64,000 bases of DNA from Pandoraea vervacti (GTDB lineage: Bacteria; Pseudomonadota; Gammaproteobacteria; Burkholderiales; Burkholderiaceae), in the NCBI RefSeq assembly GCF_000934605.2, contig NZ_CP010897.2, positions 2,728,001 to 2,792,000 on the forward strand, read 5' to 3'. The position numbers were made by a program, and so were the translations under genes. The notes under the pieces were generated by a model. The model did no database searches, was not told where the DNA came from, and was given only the letters and a program-made list of their open reading frames with translations. Shown piece by piece: positions 53,554 through 62,519 of the stretch. How positions within the stretch are numbered: position 1 is the stretch's first letter; every line of letters begins with the position of its first letter.

Positions 53554-55212
53554 TCACGCGCGGCGGGCGTTCTTTGCGCCGGCATCGTCTTCGATGGCCT
53601 CCCTGTCGGCGCCGGTGGGAGCGTGGAGCGCCGCATTTCGCCCGGCGATGCGCCCGCCGACGATGCACTCGGCGAGATTGCCGCCCGCCATGTAGATGTG
53701 ACCGAACACGCTGCCGAGTTCGCCTGCCGCATAAAGTCCGGCGATTGGATCGCCAAACGGATCGAGCACGCGTTGCGACGCGTCGTGCACGGGGCCGCCT
53801 TGCGTGTTGATGACGACCGGCCACAGCGAAGCTGCATAGAACGGCCCCTCGCGCAATGGCGCCATCGTCTCGGCGCGACGACCGAACGCGTTGTCGTGCC
53901 CGGCGTCGCACGCGGCGTTCCATTCGTTCACGGTGCGAACGAATTCCACGGCATCGATGCCAAGCTTGCGCGCCAGCGCTTCGAGGGAGTCGCCCACTTG
54001 CAGCAGGCCGTTCTCCACCTCTTTCAGGTTGTCGTGACTCCACTCGTACCAGGCGTCGCGATCGTTCGTGATCGAGCGTCCCATCGGGTACATGCGCCGC
54101 CCCGCCTCGTCGAAGATAAGGAACGACGGCAGGCGGTCGTGTCGATACGTGCTGGGGTCGTAATGATCGAACTGGCGCACGCCGGTGTCCGAGAGGTACG
54201 GCGGATACTCGTTGACGTAGCGCCGCGCGCGTTGATCCACGATGATCCACGCCATCTTCGGCAGCGGCTTCGTTTCCCGCTCCGGCGTCCACATCGGCAA
54301 GATCTTGGCGTAGATGCCAAACGGATACGACGGGTCTGGGTGCCGAATGCCATACGGGCCGTGGTGGTGCCACATGTGCCACAGTGCGGCGCCCGCCGCC
54401 TGCGCCATGCGGATGCCATCTCCCGTATTGCCGCGAAAGCTGCCCGGCAATACCGGCGTCGAGACGAAGAACTGGCGCTTCATCTCTTCGTCCGCCTCGA
54501 AGCCGCCGCAGGCCAGCACCACCGCGCGTCGGGCGCGCACGCGAATCGATACCTCGTCGCGCCGCAACACGACGCCCTGCACGTCACGCTGCGCCCCCTG
54601 CACCAGTCGGTCCACGCTCGTGGACAGCCATACGTCGATGCGCCCGGTTGTGCGGCGCGCTTCGACGTTATCGAGCAGAACCTTGAAGAGCAGGCAGCCG
54701 GGTCGGAACGGGCGTGCGGCCAGGTAGCCTGCAGGATCGCCGAAACCGGGGATCGATTCGATGTCGGCATAGGCCAGCGCATCGCACCCGGGGAACGGGT
54801 AATTGCCCGCCGCCGCTTCAACGCGCACGACAGCGCCGTTGATTCGCGCGAGTTCGCGAAGGTAGTCCGGCGCCTGCGTCATGCCGATCGCAAGGGCGCG
54901 CAATACGTCGTCGGGGGTGCGGCCGCCGCATGTGTGTTGCAGGTAGGCAAACGCCGCCTGCGCGTCGCCGGACACGCGAACGCCGCCGGCGGAGAGGATC
55001 GAGATGCCGCCGGGATCGGCCATTTTCTCGACCAGCAGCACGCGCGCGCCCGCGTCGGCCGCCTCGATGGCGGCAACCGCGCCCGCTGCGCCGTAACCCA
55101 CCACGATCACGTCGTATTGCGCATGCCACGCGGCGTCCATCTTGTCCGTCTCGTCCGCCCTGCCCGGTGCGTCCGCGCGCCGATGTTCCGATGTGTTCAT
55201 GAAAGCAGCCAT
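53554..55212 (-). CDS. FAD-dependent oxidoreductase (fumarate reductase / 3-ketosteroid dehydrogenase-like)
   Basis: 552 residues from the ATG at 55212 (GAGGAG upstream); a GTG at 55248 would add 12 residues. The Rossmann motif reads VVVGYGAAGAVAAIEAADAG, followed by LVEKMADPGGISILSAGGVR. Further FAD_binding_2 landmarks are AVVLACGGFEADEEMKRQFF, GNTGDGIRMAQAAGAALWHM and the C-terminal GLYAAGELGSVFGHIYMAGG with NLAECIVGGRIAGRNA. The group includes KsdD and soluble fumarate/urocanate reductases. Here it may introduce a ring or side-chain double bond. Divergent from the carrier-protein gene at 55286, with 73 bases between them. Confidence 0.88.
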   Translation of the reverse strand: MAAFMNTSEHRRADAPGRADETDKMDAAWHAQYDVIVVGYGAAGAVAAIEAADAGARVLLVEKMADPGGISILSAGGVRVSGDAQAAFAYLQHTCGGRTPDDVLRALAIGMTQAPDYLRELARINGAVVRVEAAAGNYPFPGCDALAYADIESIPGFGDPAGYLAARPFRPGCLLFKVLLDNVEARRTTGRIDVWLSTSVDRLVQGAQRDVQGVVLRRDEVSIRVRARRAVVLACGGFEADEEMKRQFFVSTPVLPGSFRGNTGDGIRMAQAAGAALWHMWHHHGPYGIRHPDPSYPFGIYAKILPMWTPERETKPLPKMAWIIVDQRARRYVNEYPPYLSDTGVRQFDHYDPSTYRHDRLPSFLIFDEAGRRMYPMGRSITNDRDAWYEWSHDNLKEVENGLLQVGDSLEALARKLGIDAVEFVRTVNEWNAACDAGHDNAFGRRAETMAPLREGPFYAASLWPVVINTQGGPVHDASQRVLDPFGDPIAGLYAAGELGSVFGHIYMAGGNLAECIVGGRIAGRNAALHAPTGADREAIEDDAGAKNARRA

Positions 55213-55285
55213 GTTCTCGACGACTCCTCGTTGTCCATTGCTCGTCACTCGTTAAACCAATCATCACCACCCGGAGGAAACCGAA

Positions 55286-55507
55286 ATGCCCCACCAAGCC
55301 GTTCGTTCTGAAATCACCGGCACCGTCTGTCAGGTGCTCGTTGCCGAAGGCGACGTCGTGTCCGAAGATCAGGCGCTGCTGATGGTCGAATCGATGAAGA
55401 TGGAAATTCCCGTCATTGCGCCGCGAGCCGGACGCGTGACGAAGGTGCACTTCAATGTGGGCGACCCGATCGGCGAAGGCGACGATGCGGTGAGCCTCGA
55501 CGCCTGA
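55286..55507 (+). CDS. Biotin carboxyl carrier protein (small, stand-alone)
   Basis: 73 residues with GGAGGAAAC upstream of the ATG. The whole protein is one biotinyl domain: ITGTVCQVLVAEGDVVSEDQ, biotinylation motif ESMKME (Lys38), and IPVIAPRAGRVTKVHFNVGD. It lacks the Pro/Ala-rich N-terminal arm of AccB. It most likely carries CO2 between the biotin carboxylase at 60943 and the carboxyltransferase at 57429, completing a three-polypeptide acyl-CoA carboxylase. Confidence 0.92.
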   Translation: MPHQAVRSEITGTVCQVLVAEGDVVSEDQALLMVESMKMEIPVIAPRAGRVTKVHFNVGDPIGEGDDAVSLDA

Positions 55508-55568
55508 TCCGTCCGGGTACGACCTGCGCGATCGGGCGGCGCATGGCGTGTCGCCCGATCGCGTCAAC

Positions 55569-57170
55569 TCAATGCCACGCGACTTTGCGGAAGTTGAGGA
55601 AGCCCGAGCCTTGCTGCACTTCCCAGGTCAGCCCCTTCTTCTTGGCGAAGACATTGAAGAGTTCCGTGACAAGTACGGCGGAGGCGTCGTCGTGAAGGAT
55701 TTTGCCGATCTTGCGAAACAACGCGCCGCGCGCTTCGGCGCCCGTCGTCGTATCGAGCTGCTTGAGGAGCGCTTCGACTTCAGAGTTGTAGTAGTCCGAC
55801 CATGCACCCTCCTTCGAGAACGAGCCCGCCACCGGGTGAATGGGGTCGTAGATCGCGTTGGTGAATTGCGTGGTCGTCATCGGCCCCGTCTTGTGCGTGT
55901 TGTTCAGGCGACTCCATGCGGCATAGTCGATGCGGTTGATGTCGACCTTCACGCCAACCTGCCCCCAATAGGCGGCAAGGGCTTCGGCAAATTCCTTGGG
56001 TGTGCCGACGGCGTCGTAGAGCTTGATGGAGAAGCCATTCGGATAGCCGGCCTGCCGGAGCAAGGCGCGTGCTTTCGCGGGGTCATATGGATACGGGGCG
56101 ACGCTGGGGTCTCCGCCGTACGGGAAGTACTTCGAGATGAACGTGCCCATGGGTGCGCCAACGCCGTGAAACACGCCCTTGATGATGGCGTTCGCGTCAA
56201 CGGCGTAGTTCAGGGCGAGGCGTACGTCGCGCTTGGCCAGCGGCGAATCCGGCACGTTCGAGTAGAGGCGAACGTGCATTGGCGAGGACACCGGGTTCGT
56301 GATGATGTCCAGCGCCGCGTCCTGCCGCAGGCGGGCGACTTCGGCCAGCGGGATCATGGCGGCAATATCGACTTCGCCCGAGACGATCGCGTTGACCCGG
56401 CTCGACGGCTCGGGAATGTACTTGAAGACGAGCGTCCTGATGGCGGGTTTGTCGCCGTAGAAGTCGTCGAAGCGTTCGAGTTCGAGGAACTGACCGACTT
56501 TGTTCGTCTTTACGCGATAGGGGCCGGTGCCGACGGGCGCGGCGGCAAACGCCTCAGCGTTCGGCAGCGATGTCGCGTACTTCTGGCCGACGATGAAGAG
56601 GAAGCCCGCGATCTTGTTGAGGAACACGCCGTCGGGTTGCTTCAGGCGGATGCGCACGGTGAGCGGGTCGGGTGTCTCGACGCTGTCGATGACCGGCGCG
56701 AAATACGGGCGACGCGTGCTTTTGGTGGTCGGGTCGATCACCCGCTCGATCGAGTACTTCACATCGGCCGAGGTGAAGGTGTCGCCGTTGTGGAACTTGA
56801 TGTTCGGGCGCAGCTTGAATGTATAGACCAGGCCGTCGCTGGACATCGTATAGCTGGTGGCCATGCGCGGCACGATGTTGCCCTTCGCATCGAAACCGTA
56901 AAGCGTGTCGAAGATCGACATCGCGTAGCGCTGGGAGTCGCCGCTTGCGGTGACCAGTGCATCGAGGCTCTGAATTTCCTTGTCGAGCGCCACGACGAGC
57001 GTGTTCCGATCGACCGCCGGCCCCGTCTTGTCGGCGGCCGTCGCCGTGGACGTCATTGCCGTCGAGCTCAGGGCCCCGAGGGCAATGACGGCGGCTGCCG
57101 CCCTCGCCCGCCAGCGCCGTATCACCTGCGTCATGCGCGCTGCGGCGCGTCGTCCCATCAATTCATTCAT
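55569..57170 (-). CDS. ABC transporter substrate-binding protein, family 5 (copy 2)
   Basis: 533 residues from the ATG at 57170, preceded by AAGAGG; starts at 57185 and 57194 are in frame. The signal peptide (AAAAVIALGALSSTAMTSTA to TAADK) has no lipobox. Landmarks are MATSYTMSSDGLVYTFKLRP, FHNGDTFTSADVKYSIERVI, GTGPYRVKTNK, DVRLALNYAVDANAI and YDPAKARALLRQAGYPNGF. Close paralogue of copy 1, with its own promoter region carrying the shared 22-bp element just upstream. It probably widens the substrate range of the single permease/ATPase set at 44987-48957. Confidence 0.93.
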   Translation of the reverse strand: MNELMGRRAAARMTQVIRRWRARAAAAVIALGALSSTAMTSTATAADKTGPAVDRNTLVVALDKEIQSLDALVTASGDSQRYAMSIFDTLYGFDAKGNIVPRMATSYTMSSDGLVYTFKLRPNIKFHNGDTFTSADVKYSIERVIDPTTKSTRRPYFAPVIDSVETPDPLTVRIRLKQPDGVFLNKIAGFLFIVGQKYATSLPNAEAFAAAPVGTGPYRVKTNKVGQFLELERFDDFYGDKPAIRTLVFKYIPEPSSRVNAIVSGEVDIAAMIPLAEVARLRQDAALDIITNPVSSPMHVRLYSNVPDSPLAKRDVRLALNYAVDANAIIKGVFHGVGAPMGTFISKYFPYGGDPSVAPYPYDPAKARALLRQAGYPNGFSIKLYDAVGTPKEFAEALAAYWGQVGVKVDINRIDYAAWSRLNNTHKTGPMTTTQFTNAIYDPIHPVAGSFSKEGAWSDYYNSEVEALLKQLDTTTGAEARGALFRKIGKILHDDASAVLVTELFNVFAKKKGLTWEVQQGSGFLNFRKVAWH

Positions 57171-57185
57171 CTTGGCCTCTTGCAT

Positions 57186-57207
57186 AATGTTCAAATAGTG
57201 GAATTAC
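57186..57207 (-). promoter_or_regulatory. Shared 22-bp element, copy B
   Basis: Reverse complement reads GTAATTCCACTATTTG, one variable base, ACATT: 21 of 22 positions equal to the element at 53454. It lies 16 bases upstream of the binding-protein start at 57170, a position suited to repression or to the core promoter. The neighbouring divergent region to 57428 also holds a perfect palindrome CATCCGGATG (57225-57234). Confidence 0.65.
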
Positions 57208-57428
57208 AGAAGCATCGAAAACCCCATCCGGATGAGTGCAATTTCTGTGGCACGTTAGTGAAATATCCGCTATAAAAGCTAGGAAACATGATCTTCGATG
57301 TCAATAAGCGATCATACCGACGCGACATCGATGCTTACATGGTGCTTCATATAATCGTTATTTATTTCAATATATGGATATCCGGAAAGGCCCTTGCCTT
57401 CCGTGACCATTGCACTGCCGGGACGCTC

Positions 57429-58967
57429 ATGGACCAACGGAAAATCGACGAACTGCATGCCCGCCGGGAGGCCGTCCGGACCGCGACCCCGGCGTCTGCC
57501 ATCGATAAGTTGCGCGAGCAAGGCAAGCTCACCGCGCGTGAGCGCATCGCGTTGTTGCTCGACGACGGCAGCTTCGTCGAGATGGGCGTGCATGCGCATA
57601 GCGCGCATCCTTCGCTGCGCGAGCGCACTCCGGCCGACGGCATTGTCACGGGGCACGGCACGATCGATGGCCGCATCGTCTACGTCGCTGCCGACGATGC
57701 GAGCGTGCTTGGCGGCACGCGTGGGCGTGTGGGCGAAATCAAAATTGCGCGGATGCGAGAGGCCGCGCTGCGACATCGCAAACCGTTCATCGCGTTGATG
57801 GAAGCGGGTGCGGCACGGGTACAGGAGAGCTTTGGGGCGATGGCGGCGAATATGGGCGCGCGCTTTGCCGATCACTTCCGCCTGTCGGGACAGGTCCCTC
57901 AACTCGCCGCGATACTCGGACCCGCTTTCGGCGGGCCGTCGTTCACGGCGGCACAGTCGGACTTCACGGCGCTGGCGCGCGGCACGGGCGTGATGGGCAT
58001 GTCGGGGCCGCTCGTCGTCAAAGTCGGCACCGGCGAGTCTGTCACCGCCGAGGCGATTGGCGGGGCCGATGTCAGCGAGACGGTCACCGGGCAGGCCGAC
58101 TATGTCGGCGAGACGGAGGTCGATACCTTGCGCAGCCTGCGCACGTTTCTGTCGTTTCTGCCCAGCCACAGCGGCGAACTTCCGCCGGTCGCCAACGCGC
58201 AGCCTGCAGCGCTGGACACGGCTGAGGGCCGGGAGAAGCTGCGCGCGCTGATTCCCGACGTCGGGCGTCAGGCCTACGACATGAAGCGCGTGCTGGGCCT
58301 GATCGTCGACGCGGGCGACCTGTTCCATTACCGGCCGCGATATGGCCCCAATCTGATTACGGCATTCGGTCGCATCGACGGCCAGCCGGTCGGCTTCGTG
58401 GCCTCCAATCCGATGGCGCGCGGCGGTGTGATGGACGAGAAGACGGCGCAAAAGGCGCGCAAGTTCGTCGATCTGTGCGATGCGTTTCACATCCCGCTCG
58501 TCTTCATCTGCGACGCGCCGGGCTTTCTCGTCGGTCCGGAAATCGAGAAACACCGCATGGTGTCGCTCGCAGCCCGTCTGCTCAATACGGTATGCGCGGC
58601 ATCGGTGCCGAAAATCACGATTGTGGCGCGCAAGGCGATCGGATTGGCCTATCTCGCGATGTGCGGCCGCGCCATGCGTCCGGACTACCTTGCCGCCTGG
58701 CCGGGCGCGCACTTCGACGTGATGGGACCGGAGGCCGGTGTGGAACTGGTGTATGGCCGCGACATTGCGGCCGCGCCGGACCCGGCCGCGCGCAAGGCTG
58801 AGATCATGGCGCGGCTGGACGAACAGTCGAGCGCGTACGAGGCCGCCGCACAGGGCTGGATCGACGACGTTATCGATCCGGCCGAGACGCGCGACGCCAT
58901 CCGTCGCGCACTCGCGGCGTCGTCGGATTCGCGACAGCCGGGCTTCAAGCACCGTATCGATCCCTGA
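57429..58967 (+). CDS. Acyl-CoA carboxylase, carboxyltransferase (beta) subunit
   Basis: 512 residues from the ATG at 57429; an upstream in-frame opening from 57288 would add 47 residues of hydrophobic, AT-rich sequence that does not match the family. The crotonase-like CT fold shows KLTARERIALLLDDGSFVEM, GGTRGRVGEIKIARMREAAL, a Gly-rich EAGAARVQES, GPAFGGPSFTAAQSDF, FVASNPMARGGVMDEKTAQK and ICDAPGFLVGPEIEKHRMV. It transfers CO2 from biotin to an acyl-CoA of unknown identity (propionyl-, methylcrotonyl- and geranyl-type enzymes share this architecture). Divergent from the second binding protein and followed by an enoyl-CoA hydratase gene. Confidence 0.92.
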   Translation: MDQRKIDELHARREAVRTATPASAIDKLREQGKLTARERIALLLDDGSFVEMGVHAHSAHPSLRERTPADGIVTGHGTIDGRIVYVAADDASVLGGTRGRVGEIKIARMREAALRHRKPFIALMEAGAARVQESFGAMAANMGARFADHFRLSGQVPQLAAILGPAFGGPSFTAAQSDFTALARGTGVMGMSGPLVVKVGTGESVTAEAIGGADVSETVTGQADYVGETEVDTLRSLRTFLSFLPSHSGELPPVANAQPAALDTAEGREKLRALIPDVGRQAYDMKRVLGLIVDAGDLFHYRPRYGPNLITAFGRIDGQPVGFVASNPMARGGVMDEKTAQKARKFVDLCDAFHIPLVFICDAPGFLVGPEIEKHRMVSLAARLLNTVCAASVPKITIVARKAIGLAYLAMCGRAMRPDYLAAWPGAHFDVMGPEAGVELVYGRDIAAAPDPAARKAEIMARLDEQSSAYEAAAQGWIDDVIDPAETRDAIRRALAASSDSRQPGFKHRIDP

Positions 58968-59049
58968 GCGCGACGCCAACCGGCCTGCCGCCGGCGTCGC
59001 CCTCCCCCTTTCGTTTTCGTTCGAGAACTTCTGTCAAGGCAGCAAGCCA

Positions 59050-59838
59050 ATGGCCATCGACTTTTCCGTGAACGACGGCGTCGCGACGGTGCGACTGAAC
59101 CGTCCAGAAGCGCTCAATGCCATCGACTATCCGATGCGTACCCGGCTTCAAGGGGTATGGCGACACATCGGCAACTCGCCCGAGATCCGCGCCGTGGTCG
59201 TGACGGGGGCCGGGGATCGCGCCTTTAGCAGCGGCGCCGATCTTCGGCAGACGCCGCCCCCATCGACGTCGTTCGCCGCGCAGGCCTTTCGCGGCGAGGG
59301 CGCAGAGCCGGAGACCGGATCGCTCACACTGGGCATGGACTTCGATACCCCGGTCATCTGCGCCTTCAACGGCCTCGCCTACGGTGGCGGGTTGGAGATC
59401 GGCCTCGCCTGCGACATTCGCATCGCCGCCGATACGGCGCGTTTTGCGCTGCCCGAGGTGACGCTCGGCTCGATGCCGGGTTCAGGCGGCACACAGCGCT
59501 TGCCGCGTCTGGTGGGCAGCGCCAACGCCATGTGGATGCTCCTGACCGGCGAGTCCATCGACGCGCAGACAGCGCTTCGCATCGGCCTGGTAAGTCACGT
59601 GGTCGCGCCAGACGAACTCGTCGCGACGGCGACGGGCATCGCGCGCCGTATTGCCGACGCCGCCCCGCTCGCCGTACGCGCGATCAAGCAGGCCGCCCGC
59701 GACGGCATGGACATGCCCTTGCCGGTGGCGCTCAACCATGAGCGGTACATGTGGGGACTGCTGCGCGACACGGAAGATCGCAAGGAAGGGCGCGCTGCGT
59801 TTGCCGATAAGCGTGCCCCGGTGTTTCGCGCACGGTGA
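59050..59838 (+). CDS. Enoyl-CoA hydratase/isomerase
   Basis: 262 residues from the ATG at 59050. The crotonase fold shows NDGVATVRLNRPEALNAID, the first oxyanion-hole loop GDRAFSSGADLRQ, the second NGLAYGGGLEIGLACD, and FALPEVTLGSMPGSGGTQRL where Glu of PEV aligns with a catalytic glutamate of hydratases. It hydrates an enoyl-CoA or processes the carboxylated product. Lies 82 bases after the CT gene in the same orientation. Confidence 0.92.
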   Translation: MAIDFSVNDGVATVRLNRPEALNAIDYPMRTRLQGVWRHIGNSPEIRAVVVTGAGDRAFSSGADLRQTPPPSTSFAAQAFRGEGAEPETGSLTLGMDFDTPVICAFNGLAYGGGLEIGLACDIRIAADTARFALPEVTLGSMPGSGGTQRLPRLVGSANAMWMLLTGESIDAQTALRIGLVSHVVAPDELVATATGIARRIADAAPLAVRAIKQAARDGMDMPLPVALNHERYMWGLLRDTEDRKEGRAAFADKRAPVFRAR

Positions 59839-59932
59839 GCGCGACGGTGGCGGTAATGGCGGCATCGGTGCGAGACAATCCCACGCGTCACTTCGCCTGC
59901 ATGGCGCAGGCATCGGAACCCGACAGGCTCTC

Positions 59933-60862
59933 ATGACCCGAACTTCACATCACGCCGGCGACATCGAACTCGAGCTCGCCGATGTCCATCCCGACATTCA
60001 CGCCGACATTCACGCCGATAGACCCGCCAATCGTCTTGCCAAGACGGCTGCCGGGCGACGCGCGAACGAAGGCACGCAGAGCATTCAGCGAGCGATCGCC
60101 GTGTTGCGCCTCATCGCCATGCGTGGCCCGCAAGGCTTACGTCTGCACGAAATCGCCGAAGGGCTGGGACTCGAGCGGATCACCGCCCATCGCATCGTCA
60201 AAGGACTCGCGTTCAGCAACATGCTGCAACTCGACGCGCAGGCGCGCCGCTATTCGCTCGGGCACACGGCGTATCTGCTCGGCCAGACGGCGTCTCCCGC
60301 GTTCGATCTCAGAGAGCGTTGTCAGCCGACGTTGCGGCGTCTGGCCGAGATGACCGGGGACTCCGTCTTCCTGATGGTGCGAAGCGGTTATGAAGCCGTC
60401 TGTTTCGACCACTTGCAGGGCAGCTACCCCATTCGCACGCACAGCCTGAAGATCGGTGCGCGTCGTGCGCTCGGCGCGGGCGCTGGCGCCATGGCGTTGC
60501 TAGCGGCGCTGCCCGACAGCGAGGTGGAAGCCGCCATCGCCGCCAACGCCGTGCACCTGCCCCGCTATCGGGATATTTCCCCCGCACGCCTGCGCGAGAT
60601 GGTCGCAAAGACGCGTGAGGACGGCTATGCAACGAACGTGCAAACGGTGATCGCAGACGTCAGCGCCATCGGCATGACGCTGCCACGCAAGCATGGACCG
60701 GCGTTCGTCTCGATCAGCATTGCATCGATCGCGTCGCGCATGGCGGGCGCGCACCTCGGCGAAGCGCTGCAAGCGCTGCGACAGGAGACCGCAGCGCTCG
60801 GCCGTCATCTGGACGATGCGCGCATTGCCTGGGGCGGCATGGGCGATGGCGTTGTCGGTTAG
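59933..60862 (+). CDS. IclR-family transcriptional regulator (second, within carboxylase gene set)
   Basis: 309 residues from the ATG at 59933. An N-terminal leader contains a short tandem repeat (DIHADIHAD), then the winged helix GTQSIQRAIAVLRLIAMRG, LHEIAEGLGLERITAHRIVK and the effector domain (GDSVFLMVRSGYEAVCFDHL, VSAIGMTLPRKHGP). Paralogue of the regulator at 38857. It lies between the hydratase and biotin carboxylase genes on the same strand, so it may be autoregulated with them. Confidence 0.9.
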   Translation: MTRTSHHAGDIELELADVHPDIHADIHADRPANRLAKTAAGRRANEGTQSIQRAIAVLRLIAMRGPQGLRLHEIAEGLGLERITAHRIVKGLAFSNMLQLDAQARRYSLGHTAYLLGQTASPAFDLRERCQPTLRRLAEMTGDSVFLMVRSGYEAVCFDHLQGSYPIRTHSLKIGARRALGAGAGAMALLAALPDSEVEAAIAANAVHLPRYRDISPARLREMVAKTREDGYATNVQTVIADVSAIGMTLPRKHGPAFVSISIASIASRMAGAHLGEALQALRQETAALGRHLDDARIAWGGMGDGVVG

Positions 60863-60942
60863 CCCCTAGCGGCAAAGTGACGAAGCGACGAAGCAACCTC
60901 TCCCCGGCGTGTCGGGGATCGGCAAACGCACAAGGAGACAAC

Positions 60943-62295
60943 ATGTTTGAGAAGGTCCTCGTCGCGAATCGCGGCGCAGTCGCCGCGCGCGTCATTCGCG
61001 CGTTGCGCGAGATGAATATCCGTTCCGTTGCCGTGTGCTCCGAAGCGGACGCCACATTGCCCTATCTGGCACAGGCCGATGAGGTCTATGCCATCGGCCC
61101 TGCGCCCGCGACATCGAGCTATCTCGATCAGGATCGTCTCATGGACGTGCTCCTGCGCTCGCGGGCCGATGCCGTGCACCCCGGCTATGGTTTTCTGTCG
61201 GAGAACGCCGATTTTGCGCGCCGCGTGATCGCGGCGGGCGCGACGTTCATCGGGCCGTCGCCGCGCTGGATCGAGGCCATGGGTCACAAGACGCGTGCGC
61301 GCGAGCTAATGGCGCGCTACGGCATGCCGATGTCGCCAAGTTCGGGGCTGCTCGACGACCACACCGAGTCGATCAGTGCTGCCGCGCGTGCCATCGGATA
61401 CCCGGTACTGATCAAGCCCGCCGCCGGTGGCGGCGGCATCGGGATGGTGCCGGCGCGCGACGAAGTCTCGCTGCTCGCGGCGATCGCTCAGGCACGTTCG
61501 GTCTCTCAAAAGAGTTTCGGCAACGCAGAGCTTTACCTCGAGAAGTTGATCGAGCGCCCACGCCACATCGAATTCCAGGTGCTCGCGGACAAGGCCGGGA
61601 ATGCCTGTCACTTGTTCGAGCGCGATTGCTCGGTGCAGCGTCGTCACCAGAAGGTGATCGAGGAGTCGCCTGCCCCGCTGCTTTCGCGTCGCGATATGGA
61701 GACCACGGCGGGGAAGATTGCCACATTGCTCCAGACCATCGGATACGACGTCATCGGCACGGCGGAAACGCTGTTCGGGGCGGACGGCACCTGCAATTTC
61801 CTCGAAATGAATACGCGTTTGCAGGTCGAGCACGCGGTGACGGAAGCGATTACAGGCGTCGATCTCGTGAAGTCGCAGATTCGCCTCGCGGCAGGTGAGC
61901 CGCTGGCGGCGGTCGTGCCGGACGCGCCGCGGGTCAACGGGCACGCCATCGAAGTGCGTGTGTACGCCGAGGATCCGGTGCGCTTCCTCCCCTCGCCCGG
62001 CAAACTCACCGCCTTCGAACTCCCGGCTGGCGATGGCATACGCGTTGAGACAGGTTACGCGCAGGGCAACGCCGTTACCCCGTATTACGATCCGTTGCTG
62101 GCGAAGATCATCGTGCACGCCACGGATCGTCCCGCCGCCATTCGTCGCATGCGAGAAGCCCTGCAATCGACCGGGATAAGCGGCGTGAAAACCAATATCC
62201 CCTTCGCGCTCCGGGTCCTGGACGACGAATTGTTCCAGCTCGGCCATGTTCACACGGCGCTGGGCACCGAAATCCTGGCGGGCGCACACGCCTGA
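60943..62295 (+). CDS. Biotin carboxylase subunit of acyl-CoA carboxylase
   Basis: 450 residues from the ATG at 60943 with AAGGAGA upstream; an ATG at 60877 lacks a site. The ATP-grasp enzyme reads FEKVLVANRGAVAARVIRAL, HPGYGFLSENADFA, Gly-rich loop KPAAGGGGIGM, HIEFQVLADKAGNACHLFER then DCSVQRRHQKVIEESP, and EMNTRLQVEHAVTE with the catalytic Glu/Asn/Arg set. Unlike AccA3- or MccA-type alpha subunits it stops before any biotinyl domain, so it needs the stand-alone carrier at 55286. It carboxylates biotin using ATP and bicarbonate. Confidence 0.93.
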   Translation: MFEKVLVANRGAVAARVIRALREMNIRSVAVCSEADATLPYLAQADEVYAIGPAPATSSYLDQDRLMDVLLRSRADAVHPGYGFLSENADFARRVIAAGATFIGPSPRWIEAMGHKTRARELMARYGMPMSPSSGLLDDHTESISAAARAIGYPVLIKPAAGGGGIGMVPARDEVSLLAAIAQARSVSQKSFGNAELYLEKLIERPRHIEFQVLADKAGNACHLFERDCSVQRRHQKVIEESPAPLLSRRDMETTAGKIATLLQTIGYDVIGTAETLFGADGTCNFLEMNTRLQVEHAVTEAITGVDLVKSQIRLAAGEPLAAVVPDAPRVNGHAIEVRVYAEDPVRFLPSPGKLTAFELPAGDGIRVETGYAQGNAVTPYYDPLLAKIIVHATDRPAAIRRMREALQSTGISGVKTNIPFALRVLDDELFQLGHVHTALGTEILAGAHA

Positions 62296-62519
62296 TGCGC
62301 TTGCGGCGCCCCGGCGGGCAATCGCCTGACAAGCCTCTGACAATCGCCGGGCAATCGTCGGGTAATCAATCATGCAGTGAGGCGCTTTCTACAAACCTTT
62401 GCCAATAGGGGCTGGCGGACCGGGGCGAATGCCACGCAAGCGCGCGCCGTCAAGGCGAGGCACGGAACTTGCAACGTCGACGACATCAAGTGCCCCTGTG
62501 GGCTCGGGAGTTCGTCGCA

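Noticed and set aside
53500..55311. 603-codon open frame on the plus strand
   Set aside because: It lies antisense to the KsdD-like flavoprotein gene, has low-complexity Arg/Ala composition and no recognisable domain, and is a by-product of high GC.
55548..57275. 575-codon open frame on the plus strand
   Set aside because: Antisense to the second substrate-binding protein gene; no ribosome-binding site or domain.
57312..58979. 555-codon open frame on the minus strand
   Set aside because: Antisense to the carboxyltransferase gene, whose motifs are unambiguous; the antisense product shows no domain.
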